Assembly: GCF_000196675.2 (NCBI RefSeq)
Contig: NC_015312.1
Span: 2,852,001-2,916,000, forward strand
Length of the DNA stretch: 64,000 bases
Source: Pseudonocardia benzenivorans CB1190
GTDB lineage: Bacteria > Actinomycetota > Actinomycetes > Mycobacteriales > Pseudonocardiaceae
Direction of reading: 5' to 3'
Shown: piece by piece, positions 1 through 8,051 of the stretch
Position numbering within the stretch: position 1 is the first letter of the stretch
Layout of the letters: the number at the start of each line of letters is the position of its first letter
Notes under the pieces: generated by a model
Database searches by the model: none
What the model was told of the DNA's origin: nothing
The model's input: only the letters and a program-made list of their open reading frames with translations
Translations under genes and position numbers: made by a program

Positions 1-1340
1 TCGCGGGCGACGGCCGGGTCGGCCGTGACGACCGACCCCGCCAGGCTGCCGTTGCCGCGCGCGGCCAGCTCCACCACCTGCGGGATCGACGAGTAGCCCA
101 TGACCGTCGACACCGGGCCGAACGCCTCGACGGCGTGCGGCTCGGCGCGGTCGGGGTCGGCCGTGAGCAGGACGGGGGAGAGGAACGCGCCGCGCTCGGC
201 GTCGGCGCCGACGACGTCGACCTTCCCGGGGTCGCCGTGCACGATCCGTCCGGCGTCGGCAAGGGCGGCGATGTTGCGGCGCACCTCGCCGCGCTGGTCG
301 AGGCTCGCGAGCGCGCCCATCCGCACGCCCTCGGCGTCGGGGGCGCCGACGACCGTCGTCGCCAGCCGCGCCGACACCGCCTCGACGACCGCCTCGACGT
401 GCTGCTCCGGCACGAACGCGCGCCGGATGGCCGTGCACTTCTGGCCCGCCTTGATTGTCATCTCGGCGACGACGCCGGAGACGTAGAGGTCGAACTCGGG
501 GCTGCCGGGCGCGACGTCCGGGCCCAGGATCGACATGTTGAGCGAGTCGGCCTCGGCGTTGAAGCGGACGGACTCGCGCACGATCGTCGGGTGCGTCCGC
601 AGCGTGGCGGCGGTGGCCGCGGAGCCGGTGAACGACACCAGGTCCTGCCCGGTCAGGTGGTCGAACAGGTCGCCGACGCCGCCCGCGACGAACTGCAGCG
701 AGCCCTCCGGCAGCAGCCCCGAGTCGATGATCAGCTCGACGAGCGCCGAGGTCAGGAACGCCGTCGGGCTCGCGGGCTTGACCAGGCTCGGCACCCCGGC
801 GAGGAACGCGGGCGCGAGCTTCTCCAGCGGGCCCCACACCGGGAAGTTGAACGCGTTGACCTGCACCGCGACGCCGTGCAAAGGCGTCGCGACGTGCTGG
901 CCGACGAAGGTGCCCCCGCGGCCGAGCGGCTCGACCGCCCCGTCGACGTAGACGGTGTCGTTGGGCAGCTCGCGGCGACCCTTGGACGCGTAGGCGAGCA
1001 GCACGCCGATGCCGCCGTCGACGTCGAACTTCGAGTCCGACAACGTCGCGCCGGTGCGCGCCGACACGGCGTAGAGCTCGTCGCGATGCTCGCGCAGATG
1101 CCCGGCCAGCGCCTTGAGCAGACCCGCCCGCTGGTGGAACGTCAGCTCCCGCAGCGCGGGCCCGCCGACGCCCCGGCCGTAGGAGAGCGCGGCGCCGAAG
1201 TCGACGCCCGCAGAGGAGAGCCGGGCGACCTCCTCGCCGGTCACCGCGTCGTGCAACGGGCGCGCTCCCGCGGGGTCGGGGGAGTGCCAGGCACCCGCGA
1301 CGTAGCTGCGCAGCGTCGGGACGGTGGTCGGAGCGGTCAT
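1..1340 (-). CDS. paaZ: PaaZ, bifunctional aldehyde dehydrogenase/oxepin-CoA hydrolase (3' end off window)
   Basis: PaaZ acts in aerobic phenylacetate breakdown. Its hydrolase half opens oxepin-CoA and its dehydrogenase half oxidises the resulting semialdehyde. The 446 visible residues are the N-terminal aldehyde dehydrogenase domain, with the PaaZ-type block GQKCTAIRR (nucleophile Cys about residue 302) and an FTGS motif before it. The C-terminal MaoC-like hydrolase domain expected for PaaZ would lie beyond position 1, so a stand-alone PaaN-type dehydrogenase cannot be excluded. The ATG at 1340 is preceded by GGAGG at 7 bases. The gene is divergent from paaG-paaR across a region with two PaaR-type operators, which fits phenylacetyl-CoA-responsive control. 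Confidence 0.9.
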   Translation of the reverse strand, partial: MTAPTTVPTLRSYVAGAWHSPDPAGARPLHDAVTGEEVARLSSAGVDFGAALSYGRGVGGPALRELTFHQRAGLLKALAGHLREHRDELYAVSARTGATLSDSKFDVDGGIGVLLAYASKGRRELPNDTVYVDGAVEPLGRGGTFVGQHVATPLHGVAVQVNAFNFPVWGPLEKLAPAFLAGVPSLVKPASPTAFLTSALVELIIDSGLLPEGSLQFVAGGVGDLFDHLTGQDLVSFTGSAATAATLRTHPTIVRESVRFNAEADSLNMSILGPDVAPGSPEFDLYVSGVVAEMTIKAGQKCTAIRRAFVPEQHVEAVVEAVSARLATTVVGAPDAEGVRMGALASLDQRGEVRRNIAALADAGRIVHGDPGKVDVVGADAERGAFLSPVLLTADPDRAEPHAVEAFGPVSTVMGYSSIPQVVELAARGNGSLAGSVVTADPAVAR

Positions 1341-1404
1341 CGATGGTCCTCCATCCGGCGGCGGGTCCCGTCGGCGTTCCTCGCGTGGTCTCCAGCGTGC
1401 TGCT

Positions 1405-1422
1405 GCCGAACGATCGTTCGGC
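1405..1422. promoter_or_regulatory. PaaR-type operator, perfect 18-bp palindrome
   Basis: GCCGAACGATCGTTCGGC is a perfect palindrome in the paaZ-paaG divergent region. It contains the pattern CNAACGNNCGTTNG, the operator known for the TetR-family repressor PaaR of Thermus thermophilus. It lies 64 bases upstream of the paaZ start and probably covers its promoter. Confidence 0.75.
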
Positions 1423-1483
1423 TCGATGCGGGCAAGCTAGCACCTCCACCCGGCCCGACGGAACGGTCGCGGGACCCGTCGCC

Positions 1484-1500
1484 TGACCGATCGTTCGGTC
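1484..1500. promoter_or_regulatory. Second, imperfect PaaR-type operator
   Basis: The segment TGACCGATCGTTCGGTC keeps the CGTTCGGTC half of the 1405 site and departs from the CNAACGNNCGTTNG pattern at two left-half bases. It overlaps the -35 position of the paaG leaderless promoter (-10 at 1511), which is where a repressor would block it. Confidence 0.6.
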
Positions 1501-1510
1501 GGAGAGCCGT

Positions 1511-1516
1511 TAGCAT
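1511..1516 (+). promoter_or_regulatory. -10 box TAGCAT of a leaderless paaG promoter
   Basis: TAGCAT is followed by six bases and then the ATG of paaG at 1523. This is the TANNNT-N6/7-RTG spacing typical of leaderless actinobacterial transcripts. No Shine-Dalgarno sequence precedes that ATG. Confidence 0.6.
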
Positions 1517-1522
1517 GAGCCG

Positions 1523-2317
1523 ATGGTCGCCGATTCCCCCGCCGTCCTCGTCGAGCGCGACAGAGCCGAGCCGGCCGTCGCCGTCGTCACGATGAACCGC
1601 CCCGACCGGCACAACGCCCTCACCGTCGAGCTCAAGGTCGCGCTGCGCGACGCGCTGGAGGCCGCCGCCGCCGACCCCTCGGTCCGCGCGGTCGTACTCA
1701 CCGGTGCGGGGCGGTCGTTCTGCGTCGGCCAGGATCTCGGTGAGCACGCGCAGACGCTGCGCGCGGGGACCGAGTTCACGACGATCGAGGAGCACTACAA
1801 CCGGATCACGCTCGCCATCGCCGAGGCGCCCAAGCCGGTGATCGCCGCGGTGAACGGCACCTGCGTCGGCGCCGGGCTCGGCTTCGCGCTGGCCGCCGAC
1901 CTGCGCGTCTCGGCCGCCGGTGCCACGTTCTCGACGGCGTTCGCGGGCATCGGCCTCACCGCCGACTCCGGGCTCTCGGCGTCGCTCGCGCACATGGTCG
2001 GCGTCGCGCGGGCCACGGAGCTGCTGCTGCTCGGGGAGCGTTTCACGGCCGAGGACGCCGCGGCGTGGGGACTGGTGCGGATCGCGCCGGGGGAGGCGAT
2101 CGAGGCGGCACTGGAGCTCGCCCGCGGACTCGCCGCCGGTCCCACGCTCGCCTACGCCGAGATCAAGTCGGCCGTCCGGTTCGGCGCGGTCAACGACCTG
2201 CGCGCGGTGCTCGCCAACGAGGACCGCGGGCAGAGCCGGCTGGTCGCGACGGCGGACCACGCCGGTGCGGTCGAGGCGTTCCTGGCCAAGCAGAAGCCGA
2301 CCTTCGAGGGCCGATGA
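1523..2317 (+). CDS. paaG: Enoyl-CoA hydratase/isomerase, probable ring epoxyphenylacetyl-CoA isomerase PaaG
   Basis: This 264-residue crotonase-fold protein has the two oxyanion-hole segments (GRSFCVGQ about 64-70 and NGTCVGAG about 111-118). TADSG near 146-150 places an Asp (D148) where E. coli PaaG has its catalytic Asp and where true hydratases usually differ. That Asp and its place in the paa cluster make the isomerase of ring-1,2-epoxyphenylacetyl-CoA to oxepin-CoA the best call. PaaF-type hydratase activity is the alternative. Its stop overlaps the paaR start (ATGA), so the two are co-translated. It is read from a leaderless promoter next to a PaaR-type site. Confidence 0.8.
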   Translation: MVADSPAVLVERDRAEPAVAVVTMNRPDRHNALTVELKVALRDALEAAAADPSVRAVVLTGAGRSFCVGQDLGEHAQTLRAGTEFTTIEEHYNRITLAIAEAPKPVIAAVNGTCVGAGLGFALAADLRVSAAGATFSTAFAGIGLTADSGLSASLAHMVGVARATELLLLGERFTAEDAAAWGLVRIAPGEAIEAALELARGLAAGPTLAYAEIKSAVRFGAVNDLRAVLANEDRGQSRLVATADHAGAVEAFLAKQKPTFEGR

Positions 2318-2937
2318 CGAGCTCCGCGCAGGCCGAGGCGCGCCGGCCCCGTCGGCCCAGCGGCGGCCCGGAGTCGTTGCTGGACAAGGCCGTCCTCGAG
2401 TTCAACGCCCGCGGCTACGACGCCACGAGCATGGAGGACCTGTCCCGGGCCGCGGGGATCACGAAGTCGTCGTTCTACCACCACTTCGCGGGCAAGGAGG
2501 CGCTGCTCAGGGCGGCGCTCGAACGCGCGCTCGACGGCCTGTTCTCCGCGCTGGACGACCCGCCCGGGGTGGAACCGGCGGTGGGCCCGTCGGAGCGGCT
2601 GCGGCGCATCGTCACCCGGCAGGTCCGGGTGCTGATGGACGACCTGCCCTACGTGACGCTGCTGCTGCGGGTCCGCGGGAACACCCCCACCGAGCGCTGG
2701 GCGCTGCAACGGCGCAAGGCCTACGACGCCGAGATCGCGGCGCTGGTACGGGCGGCCGTCGATGCCGGTGAGATCCGCGCGGGTGTCGACCCGGCACTCG
2801 CGGCCCGGCTGCTGTCGGGCCTGGTCAACTCCGTGTCCGAGTGGTACCGCCCCGGGCGGCGCGGCACGGCCTCGCTTCCCGAGGACGTCGCGCGGGCGAT
2901 CTTCGCGGGCGTGCTGCCCGCGGCCGACCCGGCCTGA
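2314..2937 (+). CDS. paaR: TetR-family regulator, probable PaaR
   Basis: A 207-residue TetR-type repressor. Its N-terminal helix-turn-helix is about residues 22-68, with [20 protein letters not shown] as the recognition region, followed by an all-helical ligand domain. Position inside the paa cluster, co-translation with paaG and three operators of the known PaaR type nearby suggest it represses the pathway until phenylacetyl-CoA appears. The ATG at 2314 overlaps the paaG stop. Because it sits behind an operator itself, it is probably autoregulated. The family assignment is firm; the effector is inferred. Confidence 0.85.
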   Translation: MTSSAQAEARRPRRPSGGPESLLDKAVLEFNARGYDATSMEDLSRAAGITKSSFYHHFAGKEALLRAALERALDGLFSALDDPPGVEPAVGPSERLRRIVTRQVRVLMDDLPYVTLLLRVRGNTPTERWALQRRKAYDAEIAALVRAAVDAGEIRAGVDPALAARLLSGLVNSVSEWYRPGRRGTASLPEDVARAIFAGVLPAADPA

Positions 2938-3039
2938 GGACGGGGGACGCGTCCTGACGGCGGGGGACGCGTCCGGCCGGTACGCGGGTCGACGGCGACC
3001 GGGTGGGTTGCGCGGGGACGGCCGCTGCGTCATCCTGGC

Positions 3040-3053
3040 CGAACGAACATTCG
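3040..3053. promoter_or_regulatory. PaaR-type operator upstream of paaA
   Basis: CGAACGAACATTCG matches the CNAACGNNCGTTNG pattern with one mismatch (G to A in the right half). It lies just before the AAGGAGG ribosome site of paaA, so it would place paaABCDE under the same repressor as paaZ and paaG-paaR. Confidence 0.65.
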
Positions 3054-3070
3054 GTAAGGAGGATGTCGTC

Positions 3071-4030
3071 GTGGACACGAGCACCCCCGAGGACGCCGAG
3101 CTGCAGGCGCAGTTCGACGCGACCGTCGCGGCCGACCAGCGGATCGAGCCGCGCGACTGGATGCCCGAGGGGTACCGGCGCACCCTGATCCGCCAGATCG
3201 CCCAGCACGCGCACTCCGAGATCATGGGGATGCAGCCGGAGGGGAACTGGATCCTGCGGGCGCCGTCGTTGCGTCGCAAGGCGATCCTGCTGGCCAAGGT
3301 CCAGGACGAGGCCGGCCACGGGCTGTACCTCTACGCCGCGGCCGAGACCCTCGGCGTCGACCGCGACGACCTCACCCAGCGGCTCGTCGACTCCCGGCAG
3401 AAGTACTCGTCGATCTTCAACTACCCGGCGCTGTCCTACGCCGACATCGGCGTCATCGGCTGGTTCGTCGACGGTGCGGCGATCTGCAACCAGGTGCCGC
3501 TGTGCCGCTGCTCCTACGGGCCCTACGCGCGGGCGATGATCCGCATCTGCAAGGAGGAGTCGTTCCACCAGCGCCAGGGCTACGAGCTGCTGCTGGCGAT
3601 GGTCAACGGCACCGACGCGCAACGCGAGATGGTGCAGGAGTCGGTGAACCGCTGGTGGTGGCCGTCGCTGATGATGTTCGGCCCGCCCGACGGCGACTCC
3701 CCGAACTCGCAGCAGTCCATGGCGTGGGGCATCAAGCGGCACACGAACGACGAGCTGCGCCAGCGCTTCGTCGACATGACCGTGCCGCAGGCCGAGGTCC
3801 TCGGCGTGACGCTGCCCGACCCGCAGCTGCGCTGGAACCCCGACCGGGGCGCCCACGACTACGGCGAGCCCGACTGGGCCGAGTTCAAGGCCGTCCTCGC
3901 CGGGTCCGGCCCGGCCAACGCGCAGCGGCTCGCCCACCGCAGGCGTGCCCACGAGAACGGTGCCTGGGTCCGTGAGGCCGCCCGGGTCCACGCGGAGAAG
4001 CAGGCCGCGCGCAAGGAGGTGGCCGCGTGA
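3071..4030 (+). CDS. paaA: 1,2-phenylacetyl-CoA epoxidase subunit PaaA (catalytic)
   Basis: Catalytic subunit of the bacterial multicomponent monooxygenase that epoxidises the ring of phenylacetyl-CoA. The 319 residues carry the di-iron ligand motifs, with DEAGHG near residue 79 and EESFH further on. The length is normal for PaaA. I chose GTG at 3071 because AAGGAGG ends 8 bases upstream and the reading frame before it is not PaaA-like. Its stop overlaps the paaB start (GTGA), so A and B are coupled. A PaaR-type operator lies directly upstream. Confidence 0.95.
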   Translation: MDTSTPEDAELQAQFDATVAADQRIEPRDWMPEGYRRTLIRQIAQHAHSEIMGMQPEGNWILRAPSLRRKAILLAKVQDEAGHGLYLYAAAETLGVDRDDLTQRLVDSRQKYSSIFNYPALSYADIGVIGWFVDGAAICNQVPLCRCSYGPYARAMIRICKEESFHQRQGYELLLAMVNGTDAQREMVQESVNRWWWPSLMMFGPPDGDSPNSQQSMAWGIKRHTNDELRQRFVDMTVPQAEVLGVTLPDPQLRWNPDRGAHDYGEPDWAEFKAVLAGSGPANAQRLAHRRRAHENGAWVREAARVHAEKQAARKEVAA

Positions 4031-4374
4031 TCCCGGCCGACGACGCACCCGCCGCCGCCGAGCCCGCCGCAGGCGAGACCCCGGCCGCCGCGCGCCGGGG
4101 CTGGCCGCTCTACGAGGTCTTCGTGCGCGGCAAGCGCGGCCTCAACCACGTCCACGTCGGCTCGATCCATGCCGCCGACGACGAGATGGCCCTGCACAAC
4201 GCCCGCGACGTGTACACCCGGCGCAACGAGGGCGTGAGCATCTGGGTGGTCCGTGCCGACCACATCGCGGCGTCGAGCCCGTCGGAGAAGGACCCGTTCT
4301 TCGCCCCGTCCGCCGACAAGATCTACCGGCACCCGACGTTCTACGCGATCCCGGACGAGGTGCCGCACCTGTGA
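4027..4374 (+). CDS. paaB: Phenylacetyl-CoA epoxidase subunit PaaB
   Basis: A small subunit of the PaaABCE complex, 115 residues. The usual PaaB core begins at [20 protein letters not shown], after an alanine-rich N-terminal extension of about 25 residues. The later segment ending PTFYAIP is also typical. PaaB has no catalytic residues of its own; in characterised systems it bridges PaaAC dimers and PaaE. It overlaps paaA by four bases (GTGA). Confidence 0.93.
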   Translation: MIPADDAPAAAEPAAGETPAAARRGWPLYEVFVRGKRGLNHVHVGSIHAADDEMALHNARDVYTRRNEGVSIWVVRADHIAASSPSEKDPFFAPSADKIYRHPTFYAIPDEVPHL

Positions 4375-4408
4375 GCGCGCGATCGAGCAGCCGAGGGGAG
4401 GAGTCACG

Positions 4409-5323
4409 ATGAGCCCGCACGCCGAGGAGGAGGACGCGACCAACGCCTACCAGTCGCTGTCGGAGACCGCCGGCATCGACGACCCGCGCTGGGCGTTCGG
4501 CTCGGGATTCGAGGACGTCGAGGCCGAGATCGAGGCGCCCCTCCCTGCCGGGGTCGACGCGGCCGACCTCGCCGAGTACTGCCTCATGCTCGGCGACGAC
4601 GCGCTGGTCTGCGCGCAGCGCATCGCGGAGTGGGTGTCCAACGCCCCGGAGCTGGAGGAGGAGGTCGCGCTCGCGAACACCGCGCTGGACCTGCTCGGCC
4701 AGGCCAGGGTGCTGCTGTCGCGGGCCGGGCACGTCGAGGGCGCGGGACGCGACGAGGACGCGCTGGCCTACCTGCGCAGCGAGGCGCAGTACCGCAACGT
4801 CGCGCTCGCCGAGCGAGGCGACGACCTCGACTTCGGCGTGGCGATCGCGCGGCTGCTGGTGTTCACGACGTGGCGGCTCGCGCTGATGTCGCGGCTGCTC
4901 GACTCGCGCGACCCCGTCGTCGCCGCGGTCGCGGCCAAGGCCGTCAAGGAGCTGACCTACCACCGCGAGCACGCGGCCAGGTGGGCCGTCCGGCTCGGCG
5001 ACGGCACCGACGAGTCGCACCGGCGGATGCAGGCGGGCCTGGAGGCCGTGTGGCCCTTCGTCGAGGAGCTCTTCCGGACCACCGACGTCGAGCGCCGCCT
5101 CGTCGCCGTCGGTGTCGCCGTCGACCCCGCGGACACCCGCGCCGAGGTCGACGCGGTGCTCGACCAGGTCCTCGCCGCCGCGACGCTGACCCGCCCGGAC
5201 CGCGCCCCGATGGGGCTGCTCGGCGGGCGGGGCGGCCGGCAGGGCGTGCACACCGAGGCGTTGGGACACGTCCTCGCGACGATGCAGAGCCTCGCCCGCG
5301 CGCACCCGGGGGCGACGTGGTGA
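4409..5323 (+). CDS. paaC: Phenylacetyl-CoA epoxidase structural subunit PaaC
   Basis: The ferritin-like structural partner of PaaA, 304 residues. It has the conserved stretches ALVCAQRIAEW, LDLLGQAR and ELTYHREHAARW. PaaC shares the PaaA fold but lacks a complete di-iron site, and the A-C heterodimer is the core of the enzyme. The ATG at 4409 follows GGGGAGGAG. A longer upstream frame exists but is not PaaC-like. The stop overlaps the paaD start. Confidence 0.93.
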   Translation: MSPHAEEEDATNAYQSLSETAGIDDPRWAFGSGFEDVEAEIEAPLPAGVDAADLAEYCLMLGDDALVCAQRIAEWVSNAPELEEEVALANTALDLLGQARVLLSRAGHVEGAGRDEDALAYLRSEAQYRNVALAERGDDLDFGVAIARLLVFTTWRLALMSRLLDSRDPVVAAVAAKAVKELTYHREHAARWAVRLGDGTDESHRRMQAGLEAVWPFVEELFRTTDVERRLVAVGVAVDPADTRAEVDAVLDQVLAAATLTRPDRAPMGLLGGRGGRQGVHTEALGHVLATMQSLARAHPGATW

Positions 5324-5826
5324 GCGCGCCGGCGCGGCCCGCGGCGCGTGCGGTCGTCGCGTGCGTCGTCGACCCCGAGATGCCGATGCTCACCCTCGAC
5401 GACCTGGGCGTGGTGCGCTCGGTCGAGACCGACGGGGACGCCGTCACCGTCACGATCACCCCGACCTACTCCGGCTGCCCGGCCGTCGCGGAGATGTCGG
5501 CCGACCTGCGCGCGGCGCTGACCGCAGCCGGGTACGGCCCGGTGCAGGTGCGCACGGTCCTCGCGCCCGCATGGAGCACGGACTGGATCTCCGACGACGG
5601 CCGTCGCAAGCTCGCGGAGGCCGGCCTGGCCCCGCCCGGCGCCGCCCCGCGCCCCGCCCCCGGACCGGTCCCGCTGACGCTCGCGGGCCCCGCGACCGTC
5701 GTGCGCTGCCCCCGTTGCGGCTCGCCCGCGACCGAGGAGCTCTCGCGCTTCGGGCCGACCGCGTGCACCGCCCTGCGCCGCTGCACCGAGTGCCGCGAGC
5801 CGTTCGAGCACATGAAGGAGATCTGA
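5320..5826 (+). CDS. paaD: PaaD, MIP18/SufT-like maturation factor of the epoxidase
   Basis: This 168-residue protein has an N-terminal MIP18 (DUF59) domain, with DPEMPMLTLDDLG and the YSGCP motif carrying its conserved cysteine. A C-terminal zinc-ribbon-like tail (CPRCGS and CTECREPFEHMKEI) is typical of PaaD. PaaD is needed for phenylacetate growth but is not part of the purified enzyme. A role in assembling the Fe-S cluster of PaaE is the usual interpretation. It begins with GTG overlapping the paaC stop. Confidence 0.9.
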   Translation: MSAPARPAARAVVACVVDPEMPMLTLDDLGVVRSVETDGDAVTVTITPTYSGCPAVAEMSADLRAALTAAGYGPVQVRTVLAPAWSTDWISDDGRRKLAEAGLAPPGAAPRPAPGPVPLTLAGPATVVRCPRCGSPATEELSRFGPTACTALRRCTECREPFEHMKEI

Positions 5827-5828
5827 CG

Positions 5829-6923
5829 GTGACCGCCGCGACCACGTCCCTGCGGGCCCCGGAGGCCGGTTCGTTCCACCCGCTGCGGGTCGGTGCCGTC
5901 GAGCGGCTCTGCGACGACGCCGTCGCCGTCACCTTCGACGTCCCCGACGAGCTCGCCGACACCTTCGCCTTCCGGCCCGGCCAGTACCTGACGCTGAGGC
6001 TGCGCACCGACGCGGGCGAGGAGCGGCGCTCGTACTCGATCTGCGCGCCCGCGGGGGCCGCGCCCCGCGTCGGGGTGCGCCGCATCGACGGCGGGCTGTT
6101 CTCCGAGTGGCTCGTCGACCGGCTCGTCGAGGGCGACGAGATCGAGGTCGGGCCGCCCGCCGGGTCGTTCACCCCGGACCTCGCCGCCGGCACCCACCAC
6201 GGGTTCGTCGCCGCCGGCTCGGGCATCACACCGGTGCTCTCGATCGTCGGATCGCTGCTGGCGGCCCACCCCGACACCCGGGTCACGCTGCTCTACGGCA
6301 ACCGGCGCACCGACACCGTCATGTTCACCGAGGAGCTCGCCGACCTCAAGAACGCCTACGGCCCCCGGCTGCACCTGCTGCACGTGCTCTCCCGCGAGCC
6401 CATGGAGTCCGAGGTCGTCAGCGGGCGGCTCGACGCCGCGAAGCTCCGGCAGCTGCTGACCCTGCTGGTCGACGTCGACACCGTCGACGACTGGTGGCTC
6501 TGCGGCCCGCTCCGCATGACCGACGACGCCGTCGCCGTGCTGGGCGAGCTGGGCGTGCAGCGTCGGCGGGTGCACCGCGAGCTCTTCTACGTCGACGCCC
6601 CGCCGCCCGAGCTGCACCGACCCGACGAGGCGCTGCCCGACGGCGAGACCAGCGAGGTCACCGTCGTGCTCAACGGACGCGCGACCGCGCTGACCCTGCC
6701 GCGCGACGTCGCCGTCCTGGACTCGGCCCAGCGCGTCCGCGCCGACCTGCCCTTCGCCTGCAAGGGCGGCGTGTGCGGGACCTGCCGGGCCCGGGTCACC
6801 GACGGGGAGGTGCGGATGCTGCGCAACTTCGCGCTCGAGGACGACGAGGTCGACGCGGGCTTCGTGCTCACCTGCCAGACGCTGCCGGTGTCGGACGCGG
6901 TCACGGTCGACTACGACGTCTGA
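5829..6923 (+). CDS. paaE: Phenylacetyl-CoA epoxidase reductase PaaE
   Basis: The electron-transfer subunit, 364 residues. It has an N-terminal FAD domain (RRSYSI near residues 61-66), a NAD(P)H-binding domain (GSGITP) and a C-terminal plant-type [2Fe-2S] ferredoxin domain with CKGGVCGTC plus a last Cys in LTCQTL. It passes electrons from NADPH to the PaaA di-iron centre. I took GTG at 5829, two bases after the paaD stop. It ends the paaABCDE operon, and a hairpin follows. No paaK, paaH, paaJ or paaI is seen nearby. Confidence 0.94.
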   Translation: MTAATTSLRAPEAGSFHPLRVGAVERLCDDAVAVTFDVPDELADTFAFRPGQYLTLRLRTDAGEERRSYSICAPAGAAPRVGVRRIDGGLFSEWLVDRLVEGDEIEVGPPAGSFTPDLAAGTHHGFVAAGSGITPVLSIVGSLLAAHPDTRVTLLYGNRRTDTVMFTEELADLKNAYGPRLHLLHVLSREPMESEVVSGRLDAAKLRQLLTLLVDVDTVDDWWLCGPLRMTDDAVAVLGELGVQRRRVHRELFYVDAPPPELHRPDEALPDGETSEVTVVLNGRATALTLPRDVAVLDSAQRVRADLPFACKGGVCGTCRARVTDGEVRMLRNFALEDDEVDAGFVLTCQTLPVSDAVTVDYDV

Positions 6924-6946
6924 CGCGTTCCCGTCACCCGTCGTGA

Positions 6947-6964
6947 CGTGTCGATCACGACACG
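6947..6964 (+). terminator. Hairpin after paaE
   Basis: CGTGTCG-ATCA-CGACACG forms a perfect 7-bp stem with a 4-base loop 23 bases after the paaE stop. There is no T-run, as is common in this GC range. It is a plausible end for the paa operon. Confidence 0.5.
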
Positions 6965-7075
6965 ACCGGGTCCCCGGCGGGACATCCGGGACGCACGGGC
7001 GCAGGATGGCGGTGTCGCGAGCGATCGGGTTCGCGAGCGTTCCGGGGCCGCGAGACTGTCAGGGAGGTGCCGACC

Positions 7076-7798
7076 GTGACGCAGCGCTGGGCCGTGCTCA
7101 TCGCGACCCTCGCCCTGCTGGGCTGGGCCGCCGCACAGGCATGGCTGATCCTGCGGACCAAGCCCGCCCGGGTGAAGCTCGCCGCCGCCTCGGCCTTCGC
7201 GGCGGTCGGCATCGCGGCGCTCGGGGTCGGGCTGGCGTTCACCCAGGGCTCCGCCGACGACCCGGCGGCCCCGCAGGCCTCCGGCTTCGCGCAGGCCGCC
7301 GGGGCGCCGCCGCGCATCGGTGACGCGGCCACGGTGCCGGTGCCGACCTTCCCGGTCGCACCCACGGCCCCCGCCGTCGCACCCCCTCTCGAACCGGCGC
7401 CCGGCGACGCCGCCGACTCCGTTCCCCTCCGCGCGCTCGCGCTGCCGCCCGCCCGCGCCATCGCCGCGGCCGCGGCCGTCCCGCCGCCCGTCGCGCCGCC
7501 GGCCGCCGTCGCCCCGCCGGCCGTCCCGCCGCCCGCGGCCGTGCCGCCGCCGGCCGTGCCGCCCGCAGGCGGCGCCGAGGGCACGACCGCGCCGCCTCCG
7601 CCGCCGACCACCCCGCCGCCGACGACACCGCCGCCGACGAACCCGTCGCGCCCCGGCCACGGGCACCACCATCCGCGTCCGCCGGCGCCGACGACCTCAC
7701 CCACGGCCCCCGCCTCATCCACGACATCGCCGACCTCCTCGACCTCGACCTCGGCCTCGGCCTCGGCGACCTCGACGACGGTCCCGGCCACGAGCTGA
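7076..7798 (+). CDS. Proline/alanine-rich membrane protein of unknown function
   Basis: I do not recognise a family. The 240-residue product has two hydrophobic helices (about residues 5-25 and 35-58), then a long extracytoplasmic-looking tail. The tail starts with Ala/Pro repeats (APPAVPPPAAV type), moves to PPPTT repeats and a GHGHHH segment, and ends in a Ser/Thr run. The GTG at 7076 follows AGGGAGG by 8 bases; the GTG at 7067 overlaps that site and is less likely. It stands alone between the paa operon and the MFS gene. A wall-spanning or glycosylated surface anchor is possible but not shown. Confidence 0.6.
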   Translation: MTQRWAVLIATLALLGWAAAQAWLILRTKPARVKLAAASAFAAVGIAALGVGLAFTQGSADDPAAPQASGFAQAAGAPPRIGDAATVPVPTFPVAPTAPAVAPPLEPAPGDAADSVPLRALALPPARAIAAAAAVPPPVAPPAAVAPPAVPPPAAVPPPAVPPAGGAEGTTAPPPPPTTPPPTTPPPTNPSRPGHGHHHPRPPAPTTSPTAPASSTTSPTSSTSTSASASATSTTVPATS

Positions 7799-7946
7799 GC
7801 CGCGCCCGCCGCTCGCGGTCCCTCGCGCCGGTGGCCTCGACCGCGTCCACGCGTGTCGTGGCCGACGGACGGGCCACGTGCGTGCCGGCCGCGTCCGGCG
7901 CACCGCGGTGGGTCGGAAACCGCGTGGCAGCGCCGGACACCGCGGA

Positions 7947-7952
7947 TACGAT
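7947..7952 (+). promoter_or_regulatory. -10 box TACGAT of a leaderless promoter before the MFS gene
   Basis: TACGAT is followed by six bases and ATG at 7959, the same layout as the other leaderless starts in this window. It implies that the transcript begins at that ATG, which is in frame with the MFS gene but is stopped five codons later. Confidence 0.5.
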
Positions 7953-7958
7953 CGCCGC

Positions 7959-7973
7959 ATGCCGCCCGATTGA
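7959..7973 (+). other. Four-codon ORF (ATG to TGA) in frame with the MFS transporter
   Basis: The ATG at 7959 reads Met-Pro-Pro-Asp and then TGA at 7971-7973. After the TGA the same frame stays open into the MFS gene and would supply its first membrane helix. It is either the original start interrupted by a nonsense change, a sequencing error, or a real tiny leader. Confidence 0.5.
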
Positions 7974-8051
7974 CGCCCTTCGCCGCCCCCTGCGCCCGAT
8001 CCGCGCCGGCTGACCCGGCTGGCGGTCGGGCTCGCCACCCTCACCGACCTC

